From Bacteroidota bacterium (GTDB lineage Bacteria > Bacteroidota > Bacteroidia > UKL13-3): a DNA stretch of 64,000 bases. The stretch lies in assembly GCA_947477885.1 (NCBI GenBank), contig CANJUD010000001.1, positions 420,632-484,631 on the forward strand. The letters are read 5' to 3'. Below, piece after piece: positions 54,442 to 63,550 of the stretch (the first letter of the stretch is position 1; each line of letters starts with the position of its first letter). Position numbers and translations under genes: made by a program. The notes below the pieces were generated by a model. It worked only from the letters and a program-made list of their open reading frames with translations, ran no database searches and was not told the DNA's origin.

Positions 54442-54891
54442 TTATTTAGCAATTGCTAAAGTATAAGTGGTTTTTGTTTGCACAAGACCAGCAATTGTAG
54501 CTTGGTTAAACTCATTGTACCAAACTTGTTTTTCAGCTTCGTTTCCTGTTACATCAAAGGTCAATTGATTAACTTTGGCGTTTTGGTCTTTAACCAAAAT
54601 AGATAGATGCCCCTCATCATTGAACCAATCGGTAACATTGTAAACAACTAAGTCGCCATTGGCATTGGCAGGATCACTGATAGTGCCAGTTCCGTCAGAT
54701 TTTAATTCGATAGAACCTTTAGCAGAAACATTATAGGTTTGGCTTGGTGTTAGCACATTATTGTAATAGAATTGGTAATCTTTTGTTGTAATGTTCCATT
54801 TGCCAGTCAAGCGGGAGTGAAGTTTTTTTGTTTTACTGCATGCTGCAAATACAACGGCAGTAATGGTTAGAATTGTCAATAATTTTTTCAT
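54442..54891 (-). CDS. Lipocalin-like lipoprotein
   Basis: 149 residues with a lipoprotein signal (MKKLLTILTITAVVFAAC, lipidated Cys18). The mature part begins LTGKWNITTK, the LxGxW start typical of lipocalin-like domains in Bacteroidota, followed by eight or so beta strands (GSIELKSDGTGTI, LVVYNVTDWFNDEGHLSI, KTTYTLAIAK). These small proteins are common and mostly uncharacterised; ligand binding is inferred from fold only. A clean terminator lies right after, and the next gene is divergent. Confidence 0.82.
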   Translation of the reverse strand: MKKLLTILTITAVVFAACSKTKKLHSRLTGKWNITTKDYQFYYNNVLTPSQTYNVSAKGSIELKSDGTGTISDPANANGDLVVYNVTDWFNDEGHLSILVKDQNAKVNQLTFDVTGNEAEKQVWYNEFNQATIAGLVQTKTTYTLAIAK

Positions 54892-55029
54892 GTTGATTTA
54901 TTTTTTTTAGTTTAATTTTTGTGCGAATATAAGAACATTTTGTTTCCCACAAATGCTGCACTTGAAAATATATTTTTTATAAAAGGCCGAATCGGGTTAA
55001 TTTGCGGCACTTTTTTAAAAAATCAACTC

Positions 55030-57942
55030 ATGAAAAAAATTAGTTTAGCATTTGTGTATTTGTTTCTGATTACACAAGCATTTTCTCAAAATTACACTTA
55101 TCAATCTTTCCCCAATGATCCATACAAAATAAGGAAATATACCTTGAGCAATGGCCTCTCTGTATTTTTAGGTGTAAATAAAAAAGAGCCTCGTGTGGAG
55201 ACTATGATTGCTGTGAAAGCTGGCTCTAAAACAGACCCATCAAATAATACAGGGCTGGCACATTACCTCGAGCATTTGATGTTTAAAGGTACTGATAAAT
55301 ACGGCACTGCGAATTATGATTTGGAAAAAGGTTTGATTCAAGCCATCGATGAGCACTATGGCATTTACAACTCGAGCAAAGACAGTACTTTTCGCAAACA
55401 AGTATATAAAATTATCGATTCATTGTCCATCGCAGCTTCCAGATTCGCTATTGCCAATGAATATGATAACATGATGCAGAATTTGGGTGCCAGTGGGACC
55501 AACGCTTTCACGAGTGATGAAATGACAGTATATGTAAATAATGTTCCTTCAAACAATATTGATAAATGGCTTACTGTTGAAGGTGAGCGTTTTCGCAATC
55601 CAGTTTTTAGGTTGTTTCACACGGAGCTGGAAGCAGTATATGAAGAAAAAAATATTGGTTTGGATAATGATAACCGCAAAGCCGAAGAAGCTTTGATGGC
55701 AGGTTTGTTCCCAATGCATCCATATGGTACTCAAACTACTATTGGTACTGTTGAGCATCTTAAAAATCCCAATCCCAAAGCCATTCGCGATTATTATAAT
55801 AAAAACTATCGCCCCAATAATATGGGTATTATTATGATAGGGGATATTGACCCCGATGAAACCATTAAACTTATCGATAAATATTTTTCGTACATGCAGC
55901 CACAACAAATACCGCCACTCGAATTTCCACAGGATGCATATTTAACCAAACCAGCAGTTAAAATTGTAACTGGGCCCGATGCGTCGTTTCTTAAAATGGG
56001 TTACCGCACACCTGGTGCAGGCACTCGCGAAGCACTCATTTTAGATTTAGCTTCTGCATTATTATATAATGGTACGTCAGGAATTTTGGAATTGGACCTT
56101 GTTAAAAAACAAAAAGTACAAACCTTAACACTTAGCACCAACACTTTGCAAGATTATAGCGTGTTGGAAATTATGGCCAAGCCCAAAACGCTGGCACCTG
56201 GCAATGACCTGCCAATTATTATAGATATGAGCCGAGAGATATCGCTGTCCATAGAAAAACTGTCGAGCGGAGGTTTTGATGAGAAACAAATCAAATCGGT
56301 TTTAGCCAATAAAAAAGTAGAATTGATGCGCAAACAAAGCGACAGCCGTTCCATAACCTATGATGTACTCGATGCTTTTGTAACCGAGGTTGATTGGAAT
56401 AAATATTATAGTAAGTTGGATGAAATGGGCAAAGTAACCAAACAAGAAATAATAGATTTTGCCAAAAAATATTTAGCTAGTGGATATGTAACCGTTGTTA
56501 AAACAAAAGGCACTGATACCACTATTAAAAAGGTAGACAAACCACAGATAACAGCAGTGGAAACAAATGCAGGAATGCAATCTGATTTTACTAAAAAAAT
56601 ATTGGAAGTGCCATCGCCAACCATTAAACCCGTGTTTGCCGATATTAAAGGTAAGGTGAAAGAATTAACTTTGAAAAATGGGATAGAAATAAGTTGCGTA
56701 CAAAACACAAAAAATGACCTTTTTAATTTAACAATTACTTGGAATGTGGGCAAACTTAATTTGAAGACATTGCCGCTGGCATTGGGCTATCTCAAATATT
56801 TGGGAACTGAAAAACACTCAGCCGAAGAGATGGCTAAGAATTTTTATGATATAGCTTGTGAATATAGTTTTGGTTCAACTGATAGGCAAACATATATAAA
56901 TATTAGTGGCCTAAACGAAAATTTCGACAAAGCATTTGAGTTGATTGAAGATTTGTTTACAAACCCTAAAGTAGATAAAGAGAAGTTTGCAGAATATATG
57001 AATATTGTACGCAAAAACAGGATGGATAATAAACAGAACAAACGTTTAATAAATCAGGGATTGGTGAACTTGGCATTATATGGACCGATGAATCCTTTTA
57101 GCTATAACTTAAAACCCGATGAACTTGAAAAACAAACTCCAGAAAATTTACTGAGTATTGTTAAATTGGTTTTCAATTTCAAACCGCATATAGATTATTA
57201 TGGTCCAGAAAAAATTAAAAAAATAAGCAAAGAAATAGCAAAATTGCATCATACTCCTGAAAGATGGGACTCCGTACCACCTGCTTTCGATTTCAGAAGG
57301 ATTATGGTAGCACAAAATGCAGTATTGTTTGTAGACTATGATATGGTGCAAGTTGAACTGCAATGGGTACGTAATAGTATCCCGTTTGAAGTTTCCCAAA
57401 CGCCCATCATTAACATGTTCAATGAGTATTATGGTGGTGGTATGGGTTCAGTAGTGTTTCAAACTATTCGTGAATCAAAAGCATTGGCATACTCATGTTA
57501 TATGGTTACCAGGCAGCCCGATTATAAAGACCAACCTTTTACTATTAATGCATATATAGGCACACAGGCCGATAAGATGGCCGACGCTATAAGCTCAATG
57601 AACGAGTTAATAAATACGATGCCTGAGACTCCGCAATTATTAACTTCAGCAAAAGCATCTATCATGTCGCAGATCGAGAGTGAACGTTATGATGATGAAG
57701 ATTTGCTAGCCTTAAAAAACAGATTAGCCAAACTCGGGCTTACAGAAGATTCTCGGAAATTGATATATGAAAAACTTAACGACCTGTCGTTTGCCGACTT
57801 GCAAAAGTATTTCAAACAGAATGTGAATATACCTGGCTATACCTTGTGTGTGGTGGGCTCAAAAAAGAATATACAAATGCCAGAGTTGTTAAAATATGGT
57901 AGAGTAACTGATGTTAATTTGCAATTGTTGTTTGGGTATTAG
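55030..57942 (+). CDS. M16 family zinc metallopeptidase (pitrilysin type)
   Basis: 970 residues from ATG 55030; the upstream frame from 54919 adds a non-signal leader and is rejected because MKKISLAFVYLFLITQAFSQ is a standard signal peptide. The first catalytic domain has the inverted zinc motif H78-Y-L-E81-H82 (LAHYLEHLMFKGTDKYGT) and the downstream Glu region HTELEAVYEEKN. The second M16 half (about 540-940) lacks an HxxEH motif and is the usual inactive partner. The enzyme would cleave peptides in the periplasm or outer-membrane face. It ends at a bidirectional terminator with a convergent flavoprotein gene. Confidence 0.92.
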   Translation: MKKISLAFVYLFLITQAFSQNYTYQSFPNDPYKIRKYTLSNGLSVFLGVNKKEPRVETMIAVKAGSKTDPSNNTGLAHYLEHLMFKGTDKYGTANYDLEKGLIQAIDEHYGIYNSSKDSTFRKQVYKIIDSLSIAASRFAIANEYDNMMQNLGASGTNAFTSDEMTVYVNNVPSNNIDKWLTVEGERFRNPVFRLFHTELEAVYEEKNIGLDNDNRKAEEALMAGLFPMHPYGTQTTIGTVEHLKNPNPKAIRDYYNKNYRPNNMGIIMIGDIDPDETIKLIDKYFSYMQPQQIPPLEFPQDAYLTKPAVKIVTGPDASFLKMGYRTPGAGTREALILDLASALLYNGTSGILELDLVKKQKVQTLTLSTNTLQDYSVLEIMAKPKTLAPGNDLPIIIDMSREISLSIEKLSSGGFDEKQIKSVLANKKVELMRKQSDSRSITYDVLDAFVTEVDWNKYYSKLDEMGKVTKQEIIDFAKKYLASGYVTVVKTKGTDTTIKKVDKPQITAVETNAGMQSDFTKKILEVPSPTIKPVFADIKGKVKELTLKNGIEISCVQNTKNDLFNLTITWNVGKLNLKTLPLALGYLKYLGTEKHSAEEMAKNFYDIACEYSFGSTDRQTYINISGLNENFDKAFELIEDLFTNPKVDKEKFAEYMNIVRKNRMDNKQNKRLINQGLVNLALYGPMNPFSYNLKPDELEKQTPENLLSIVKLVFNFKPHIDYYGPEKIKKISKEIAKLHHTPERWDSVPPAFDFRRIMVAQNAVLFVDYDMVQVELQWVRNSIPFEVSQTPIINMFNEYYGGGMGSVVFQTIRESKALAYSCYMVTRQPDYKDQPFTINAYIGTQADKMADAISSMNELINTMPETPQLLTSAKASIMSQIESERYDDEDLLALKNRLAKLGLTEDSRKLIYEKLNDLSFADLQKYFKQNVNIPGYTLCVVGSKKNIQMPELLKYGRVTDVNLQLLFGY

Positions 57943-57970
57943 TTTAATAATTTAAGAAAATTTATACAAA

Positions 57971-58000
57971 AAAAGCAGTGAATTTTTCACTGCTTTTTTT
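57971..58000. terminator. Bidirectional intrinsic terminator
   Basis: GCAGTGAA (57975-57982), loop TTT, TTCACTGC (57986-57993), with an A-run before and T7 after. It lies between convergent genes. Confidence 0.85.
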
Positions 58001-58017
58001 ATGGTGATTTGTATAAA

Positions 58018-59475
58018 CTATGCTTTTATACTCTGCGGATGATGTATAATATTATTACTATCATATTCCCTTTTCACAGCTTGCAATCTTTTATAATTAT
58101 TTCCATAATAAGCAGTTTCCCAATCTTCAAAATCGAGGCTACAATAGTTGATATATTGAGCCGTGATTTTATTGTCGCTTAATATATCCAAAATTTCTTT
58201 GGAAACCTTTTTCAGTTTTTCATCTTTGCCTGCGGTGTACCAATATGCTTGCAGTTCAGCTATAAAATTATAAGCACGATGGGGATAGCACGACACTTTT
58301 TCAAATTCAGGATTTGCAATGTTTCCACCCAAGGTGTTCATCTGAAACATCATTCCCGGTGTATGGATTGATTTGTGAAGAATATCTGAAATGAATTCGG
58401 AAATCTCATCGAAGTTTTTATATAATCCCGCAGAAGAATTTTTGAAATATATGGGAACTAAAGAGCCATAATAATTTTTGAGCATGTAAGCAATTTTACC
58501 TGGTCCACCTGTTTTGTATTCATCAGTTTCTAGGGCAAGTGTATCTAAAAGTGTTTGTAGTTTTTCGGTGTGTTTTTCAAAATTTGTTACTAAAATAGTT
58601 AAGTTATTGCCATTAAGAACATATGCCGAGAAGCACGAATTGGGTAGCTGTGCGGCAAACTCAAACCATTTCTCTAATATATTTTTCGCTCTTTCAGCAT
58701 TTAGTTTTTTAGCTTTAAAATGATGGGCTTGTATAATAGCAGGTGCTGTGTATGATTTATATATTAACTCGGTCACAACACCAAAATTCCCTGAACCGCC
58801 ACCTCGTAATGCCCATAGTAATTCAGGGTCATCTTTTGTTGAATGTATTTTTCCGTTTCCATCTACCATCGTTGCTTCTAATAAATTATCGCAAGTAAGT
58901 CCATATTTTCTTGAGAACAATCCATAACCACCACCAAGTGTGAGGCCGCCAAGTCCCACAGTGCCGCACGAACCTATAGGTATAATTCTTTTCTTTGGAA
59001 GTATTATATTATATAACTCAGAAACAGTACAACCTGGGCCTATTTTAATTCTGTTCTCTGCCAAAAACTCAACGGTATTCATTTTTGAAAGATTGATTAC
59101 CATGCCGCTATCATTACTCGAAAATCCTTCCAGGCTGTGGCCTCCACTTTTTACTGCAATAGCAAGGTTATTTTCATTTGCATAGTTCATTGCTTCTACC
59201 ACATCAGCAGTTGTGGTACATAAGGCAATAACCAAAGGAAATTTATTGATGCATTTATTATATCCTTTTCGCAATTCTTCATATTGCGAATCATCTTTTT
59301 TAATTAACCGAACCTTATATATATTCTCAGATTTTATAGTTGCTGAATCAGATTTTGTTATTATAGTTTTTTTCTGCTCCTCATTGTCATTAGCACCGCA
59401 AGCAGCAAGCAACAAACCTGTTCCAGCAAGAGTGCCGAGTTTAATAAAATCTTTACGGGAATATTTTTTGTGCAT
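58018..59475 (-). CDS. Berberine-bridge-type FAD oxidoreductase, exported lipoprotein
   Basis: 485 residues. The N-terminus SRKDFIKLGTLAGTGLLLA resembles a Tat signal (Arg-Lys in place of Arg-Arg) and ends in lipobox LAAC (Cys26), so a folded, lipid-anchored periplasmic protein is likely. The FAD domain (about 75-250) has IAVKSGGHSLEGFS and GSCGTVGLGGLTLGGGYG. His113 and Cys170 are both present, which in this family gives FAD attached at two points. The C-terminal BBE motif region is YCSLDFEDWETAYYGNNYKR. It would oxidise an alcohol or sugar with oxygen or another acceptor. Its ATG directly abuts the stop of the upstream unknown gene. Confidence 0.88.
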   Translation of the reverse strand: MHKKYSRKDFIKLGTLAGTGLLLAACGANDNEEQKKTIITKSDSATIKSENIYKVRLIKKDDSQYEELRKGYNKCINKFPLVIALCTTTADVVEAMNYANENNLAIAVKSGGHSLEGFSSNDSGMVINLSKMNTVEFLAENRIKIGPGCTVSELYNIILPKKRIIPIGSCGTVGLGGLTLGGGYGLFSRKYGLTCDNLLEATMVDGNGKIHSTKDDPELLWALRGGGSGNFGVVTELIYKSYTAPAIIQAHHFKAKKLNAERAKNILEKWFEFAAQLPNSCFSAYVLNGNNLTILVTNFEKHTEKLQTLLDTLALETDEYKTGGPGKIAYMLKNYYGSLVPIYFKNSSAGLYKNFDEISEFISDILHKSIHTPGMMFQMNTLGGNIANPEFEKVSCYPHRAYNFIAELQAYWYTAGKDEKLKKVSKEILDILSDNKITAQYINYCSLDFEDWETAYYGNNYKRLQAVKREYDSNNIIHHPQSIKA

Positions 59476-60066
59476 TTATCCCTTTTTTTTATCGTGTAAT
59501 TGCTTAAGGATTCTAGCAAAATATTCTTCAAAACTTTCTCCAGATTCCATGGGATTATTTTCTAGTGATGATTGGAAACCATCTATTAGATCGGTATATT
59601 TTTTAAACGTTTCTTCAAGCAATTTTTCATCTCCTGTTTCCCAATACTCTCCCTCGTCAATCACTTTAAAATCGAGCAAATATTTCCTACTTATATATTT
59701 TAACAAGTGAATAATTAATTTATGAATTTCAATTCCTACATACTGTGTTTTTGTAGAAAGCATATACAGATATAATGCATCATCTTTATTTTCTGAATTA
59801 CCAAAAAATTTAAGATGTGCGGTACTACTCATTCTGCCATTTGATAGAAATGACAAACTAACGGTTTCAGAATTCGGTGGTGTAAAGCAGATGCCATAAA
59901 CATCTTGGGAATATTCTGTTTTACCAATTGTGTTTGGAGGAAATTCATCAATATAAACATGATATTTCCATTTATATATTTCAGCAATATCTTTTACTTC
60001 TTCACTTAGACCTTTTAAAGAAGATGACGGATTAAAACTGCCGCAGTAATGAATACTTAATTCCAT
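59476..60066 (-). CDS. Protein of unknown function, coupled to the flavoprotein gene
   Basis: 196 residues with no signal peptide or membrane segment, so probably cytoplasmic. Mixed alpha/beta pattern; a block STKTQYVGIEIHKLIIHLLK followed by a Lys/Glu-rich acidic C-terminus (ESFEEYFARILKQLHDKKKG). I do not recognise the family. Its TAA is immediately followed by the ATG of the FAD oxidoreductase, so the two are translationally coupled and this is the first gene. A cytoplasmic partner for an exported flavoprotein, for example in its maturation, is only a guess. Confidence 0.7.
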   Translation of the reverse strand: MELSIHYCGSFNPSSSLKGLSEEVKDIAEIYKWKYHVYIDEFPPNTIGKTEYSQDVYGICFTPPNSETVSLSFLSNGRMSSTAHLKFFGNSENKDDALYLYMLSTKTQYVGIEIHKLIIHLLKYISRKYLLDFKVIDEGEYWETGDEKLLEETFKKYTDLIDGFQSSLENNPMESGESFEEYFARILKQLHDKKKG

Positions 60067-60088
60067 AATGTTATTGTTTTTACAATCG

Positions 60089-60096
60089 CAAATGTA
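60089..60096 (-). promoter_or_regulatory. -7 box TACATTTG of the two-gene unit
   Basis: A perfect TAnnTTTG on the minus strand 23 bases upstream of ATG 60066. Confidence 0.5.
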
Positions 60097-60120
60097 TAAT
60101 AAAATTAGTATTCAAAGAAG

Positions 60121-60862
60121 CTAATATTTAAAATGCCAATATTTACTTTCCCCATTTTCATAAGTAATAATTAAAGTGTCACCAACAAAATTAACTTTTC
60201 CGGTAGATATAAAATCGTCAAATTTTATTTTAATACTATCCCCAATCAAATCATATTTATAGGTGGCATTGTGGTCAACATAATATATAGAATCTCTCGT
60301 GATTTCGAAGGTGGCATTTTCATTGGTATCATAAGTATAGGTATATCTATAAGAATATAAATCGAAGGATTTTCCAATGTAATTGGCATCCTTTTCCATG
60401 TAGGGCATTTTCTGGGTTCTTTGCTTCCTTTATTTTTTTAGTAGCATCATATATATAAGTATAAGTGAGTGGGTCAATAGTCGCCATTCCTTTTTTGATT
60501 ATTTTTACTGCAGTATTATAAGTGCAATGATATAATCTTACCTTGTTCTTTATCATATACCAATGGGCGAAGTGGATTGCCCAAGCTGTATAAGTATAAC
60601 TGGTATCTGGGTCGGCTTTGTCGTTAGTAACCATATAATATTCCATTTCAATTTGTCCTTTGGTATTACATATAATTATCTCTTTTAATACAGAATCTTT
60701 ATATACCGAATCTACCTGATATCGTTTGCACCATTTAATGCCTGCAGTTTTGTATTTGGCACTTTCGCTTGGTTTGGCGGGAAGGTGAGAGTAAAGGAAC
60801 TGTGCTGCAGCTGTAGTAACTGCAAACAATGTTATAATAGAGATGAAGAGAATTTTTTTCAT
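60121..60862 (-). pseudogene. Secreted protein broken by a one-base frame shift; family unknown
   Basis: The upstream frame starts at ATG 60862 with signal peptide MKKILFISIITLFAVTTAAA and runs 171 residues to a stop at 60347, ending in an unprotein-like tail. The downstream frame (to 60121) starts near 60408 and lacks any signal, but has a regular beta pattern (ITRDSIYYVDHNATYKYDL, LIITYENGESKYWHFKY). Dropping one A from the GAAAATG near 60410 joins KNPE to MPYMEKDANYIG and yields one 246-residue protein. I favour a disrupted single gene, but two overlapping genes cannot be excluded. I do not recognise the family. Confidence 0.55.
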
Positions 60863-60884
60863 GGCGATAAAATTATCTTCATCA

Positions 60885-60892
60885 CAAAAGTA
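60885..60892 (-). promoter_or_regulatory. -7 box TACTTTTG
   Basis: A perfect TAnnTTTG on the minus strand 23 bases upstream of ATG 60862, fixing that ATG as the start instead of the earlier ATG at 60976. Confidence 0.55.
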
Positions 60893-60936
60893 TGAGTTTA
60901 TTGTTAATTGTATATACCTTGGGGGTGGTATATTTT

Positions 60937-60974
60937 GATGGTGGTGTCGGGTGTTTGCGCCCGACACCACCATC
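60937..60974. repeat. 15-bp perfect palindrome abutting the helicase stop
   Basis: GATGGTGGTGTCGGG (60937-60951) and CCCGACACCACCATC (60960-60974) with an 8-base loop, two bases from the helicase TAG (60977-60979). GC-rich, but followed on the minus strand by AAAATATA and not by a T-run, so termination would have to be of another kind. Confidence 0.7.
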
Positions 60975-60976
60975 AA

Positions 60977-62215
60977 CTACTTCTTCTTTTTCTTCTTATG
61001 CTCCTCCTCCGCTTTCATAGCTTCATTAATCAACGCACTCCAATTATTATTCGCATCTTTTGAAAAATCTAGTGTTGCTTCATAATCGTTTTTATCAATT
61101 CGTACCTCATCAATCGACCCACCTATATATTCTTCAATGGCATCGAGCAACGGTTTTTCTTCGGGACTACAAAAGGAAACCGCATGCCCCTTCAAGACGC
61201 CACGACCAGTCCTACCAACACGATGCACATAGTTTTCGGGCAACTCAGGTAAATCATAATTGATTACATAATCTACTTTCGATATATCAATTCCGCGTGC
61301 ACTTACATCGGTTGCAATCAGCATTTTTACTTTGTCGTTTTTAAAATCAGTCATTGCTGATAGGCGTGCATCTTGTTCTTTGTCGCCATGCATCGTGAGA
61401 CTTGTAATGCCCACTCTTTGCATCGCTTGGTGAACTCTTTCTGCTCGCACTTTTGTTCTTACGAAAACCAATATCTTACTCTCGGGAGCCTCGGTAGCCA
61501 AGCGTTCCAGAAAGAATCTTTTATCATCCATTCCTATATAAGCAACTGTATGCGTTACATTTTTCGATACCGGATTTTTGGGAGATATATGTATTCTAAT
61601 TGGATTATCTACAATAGCATACGCCAACTTTTTTATTTCCTTATCTATGGTAGCTGAGAAAAATAATGTTTGTCTTTTATGCGGCAAAAGTTTGATTACA
61701 TCTCTTATATCTTTTATAAAACCAAGATCAAGCATTTGGTCTGCTTCGTCCAAAATTAAAACTTCTACCGCATCCAGTTTTATATATCCCTGACTCACCA
61801 AATCAAACATTCTACCCGGTGTTGAAATTAATATATCTACACCACCTTCTAGTTGGTCAATCTGCGGCCATTGCTCCACACCACCATGCAGGCATAATAT
61901 ATTAAGTTGTGTATATTTACTTAGCTGATTAAATACTTCTGAAATCTGTACTGCTAACTCTCGAGTGGGAAGCATCACCAAACATCTAATGTTTTTGGTT
62001 TTAGTATGTTCTTTGGGTTTGCGTTGTAATCTATGTATTACAGGTATGGCAAATGCTGCAGTTTTGCCAGTACCTGTTTGGGCGATAGCTAATATATTCT
62101 GTCCTTTTAATATAACAGGAATCGATTTGAATTGTATATCTGTAGGGCGGCTAAAACCTATTTCAGCAATACTTTTTTTTAGTTCGGTTGATATTAGGTA
62201 GTCGGCAAATTTCAT
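60977..62215 (-). CDS. DEAD-box ATP-dependent RNA helicase (RhlE-like)
   Basis: A 412-residue superfamily 2 RNA helicase that unwinds short RNA duplexes using ATP. Motifs: Q motif (FSRPTDIQFKSIPVIL), Walker A AQTGTGKT (45-52), PTRELAVQ (Ia), DEAD in VLILDEADQMLDLGF (156-159), SAT (187-189), then VRTKVRAERVHQAM, IATDVSARGIDI and HRVGRTGR in domain 2. The C-terminus is Lys-rich (EEHKKKKKK). Length and core match RhlE/CsdA-type helicases without a long tail. Its exact role (ribosome assembly, cold response or mRNA decay) is not visible. Flanked by palindromes on both sides. Confidence 0.93.
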   Translation of the reverse strand: MKFADYLISTELKKSIAEIGFSRPTDIQFKSIPVILKGQNILAIAQTGTGKTAAFAIPVIHRLQRKPKEHTKTKNIRCLVMLPTRELAVQISEVFNQLSKYTQLNILCLHGGVEQWPQIDQLEGGVDILISTPGRMFDLVSQGYIKLDAVEVLILDEADQMLDLGFIKDIRDVIKLLPHKRQTLFFSATIDKEIKKLAYAIVDNPIRIHISPKNPVSKNVTHTVAYIGMDDKRFFLERLATEAPESKILVFVRTKVRAERVHQAMQRVGITSLTMHGDKEQDARLSAMTDFKNDKVKMLIATDVSARGIDISKVDYVINYDLPELPENYVHRVGRTGRGVLKGHAVSFCSPEEKPLLDAIEEYIGGSIDEVRIDKNDYEATLDFSKDANNNWSALINEAMKAEEEHKKKKKK

Positions 62216-62257
62216 TTGTTATGTTATATAGTTTTTAAAGCTGCCGTTTCACCTCTT

Positions 62258-62451
62258 CGTCATTCTGAGCAGGCTTCCTGCGAAGAATCTCATTGAGCGT
62301 GTGCTCGGTATTATAACTCTCCGCGTTGTTTCTTTTTGTCTTGTAATTATTATATATAGTTCTCGGGGATTTCAATATGGTCGAGCACACACTTAAGGAG
62401 ATTTGCTTCGTCGCCTACACACATCCAAACGCACTGCTCCTCGCAATGACG
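62258..62451. repeat. Long GTCATTCTGAGC...GCAATGACG imperfect palindrome
   Basis: CGTCATTCTGAGCAGG (from 62258) and CTGCTCCTCGCAATGACG (to 62451) are outer arms. GAAGAATCTCATTGAGCG with GTGTGCTCG (about 62282-62307) and its counterpart CGAGCACACACTTAAGGAG (about 62382-62400) are inner arms. The whole is a 194-bp imperfect palindrome between the helicase and nuoH, and no gene fits inside it. Confidence 0.6.
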
Positions 62452-62493
62452 GACGTGGGGAACTTGCCTTTTGTTGTGGTTAGCGGAGTCGAA

Positions 62494-63522
62494 CTACTTC
62501 CACACATAAGTCATCCACCCACCTGTAATCAGCATATTTATTATAGCAAGTGGTATCAAAACTTTCCATCCCAAATGCATCAATTGGTCATAGCGGAAAC
62601 GAGGTAAAGTCCAACGAACCCACATGAAGAAGAAGATGAAGAAAATTATTTTTGAGAACAAAACGGCGACCTCTATAATAGCAAGCCAGTTGTGTCCTAA
62701 ATGATCACCTACCCAGTGCATCCCGGGGAAATTATAGCTGCCAAAATACAAGGTCGATATCATCGTTGCTGATATAAACATATTGATATATTCAGCAAAT
62801 AAATAGAAGCCCAATTTCATACTACTATATTCTGTATGATAACCACCTATTAGTTCACTATCACATTCTGCAAGGTCAAATGGAGCACGATTGGTTTCTG
62901 CAAAAGCACATACAATAAATATTAAAAACCCGAGTGGTTGATATAATACATTCCAGTGCCAACTATCTTGTTTTTCGGCAATCACACTTAAGCTCAGGCT
63001 TTCGTTCATCATCACAATTGCTATAATACTTAAGCCCATCGCTAGCTCATAACTAATCATTTGGCTCGATGCACGTATCGCACCCATCAATGAATATTTA
63101 TTATTCGATGCCCAGCCGCCTACCATAATTCCATATACACCAATACTTAAAAATCCCATCACATATAATATACCTATATTAATATCGGCTACTTGCAAAC
63201 TTATATTTCTGCCAAACATTTCTATCGAGGTTCCCCAAGGAATAACTGCACTCGTCATCAACGCAGTAAGCATTGCAATTCCGGGCCCCAATATAAATAA
63301 CCAACGCTCCGATTTTGCAGGAATAAAATCTTCTTTAAAAAACATTTTGCCACCATCAGCCAGTGGTTGTAATATACCGAATGGTCCCGCTCTGTCAGGC
63401 CCAATGCGGTCTTGCAAGAATGCCGCTACCTTGCGTTCCATATAAGTACTATACATTGCAATCACCAGTGTGATGGAAAATATAACAATAATTAATATAC
63501 TTTTTTCTAATATTAAATCCAT
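62494..63522 (-). CDS. nuoH: NADH-quinone oxidoreductase subunit H
   Basis: A 342-residue membrane subunit of Complex I with about eight helices that lines the quinone channel between the peripheral arm and the proton pumps. Family blocks: YMERKVAAFLQDRIGPDRAG, PLADGGKMFFKEDFIP, FAETNRAPFDLAECDSELI and FFMWVRWTLPRFRYDQLMHL. It follows nuoG by 28 bases, in the usual nuoG-nuoH order, and is the last gene of the operon seen before the palindrome, so nuoI and later genes would have to be elsewhere or lie beyond the repeat on the chromosome. Confidence 0.95.
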   Translation of the reverse strand: MDLILEKSILIIVIFSITLVIAMYSTYMERKVAAFLQDRIGPDRAGPFGILQPLADGGKMFFKEDFIPAKSERWLFILGPGIAMLTALMTSAVIPWGTSIEMFGRNISLQVADINIGILYVMGFLSIGVYGIMVGGWASNNKYSLMGAIRASSQMISYELAMGLSIIAIVMMNESLSLSVIAEKQDSWHWNVLYQPLGFLIFIVCAFAETNRAPFDLAECDSELIGGYHTEYSSMKLGFYLFAEYINMFISATMISTLYFGSYNFPGMHWVGDHLGHNWLAIIEVAVLFSKIIFFIFFFMWVRWTLPRFRYDQLMHLGWKVLIPLAIINMLITGGWMTYVWK

Positions 63523-63550
63523 GATATAATGTGGTAATTATTATAATAGT

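Noticed and set aside
59213-59710. 165-residue plus-strand frame across the flavoprotein and unknown genes
   Set aside because: It crosses two well-supported genes on the other strand and has no protein-like features of its own.
62465-62510. GGAGTCGAAC resembling a tRNA T-arm
   Set aside because: No acceptor stem, anticodon arm or D-arm could be fitted; the segment overlaps the end of nuoH.
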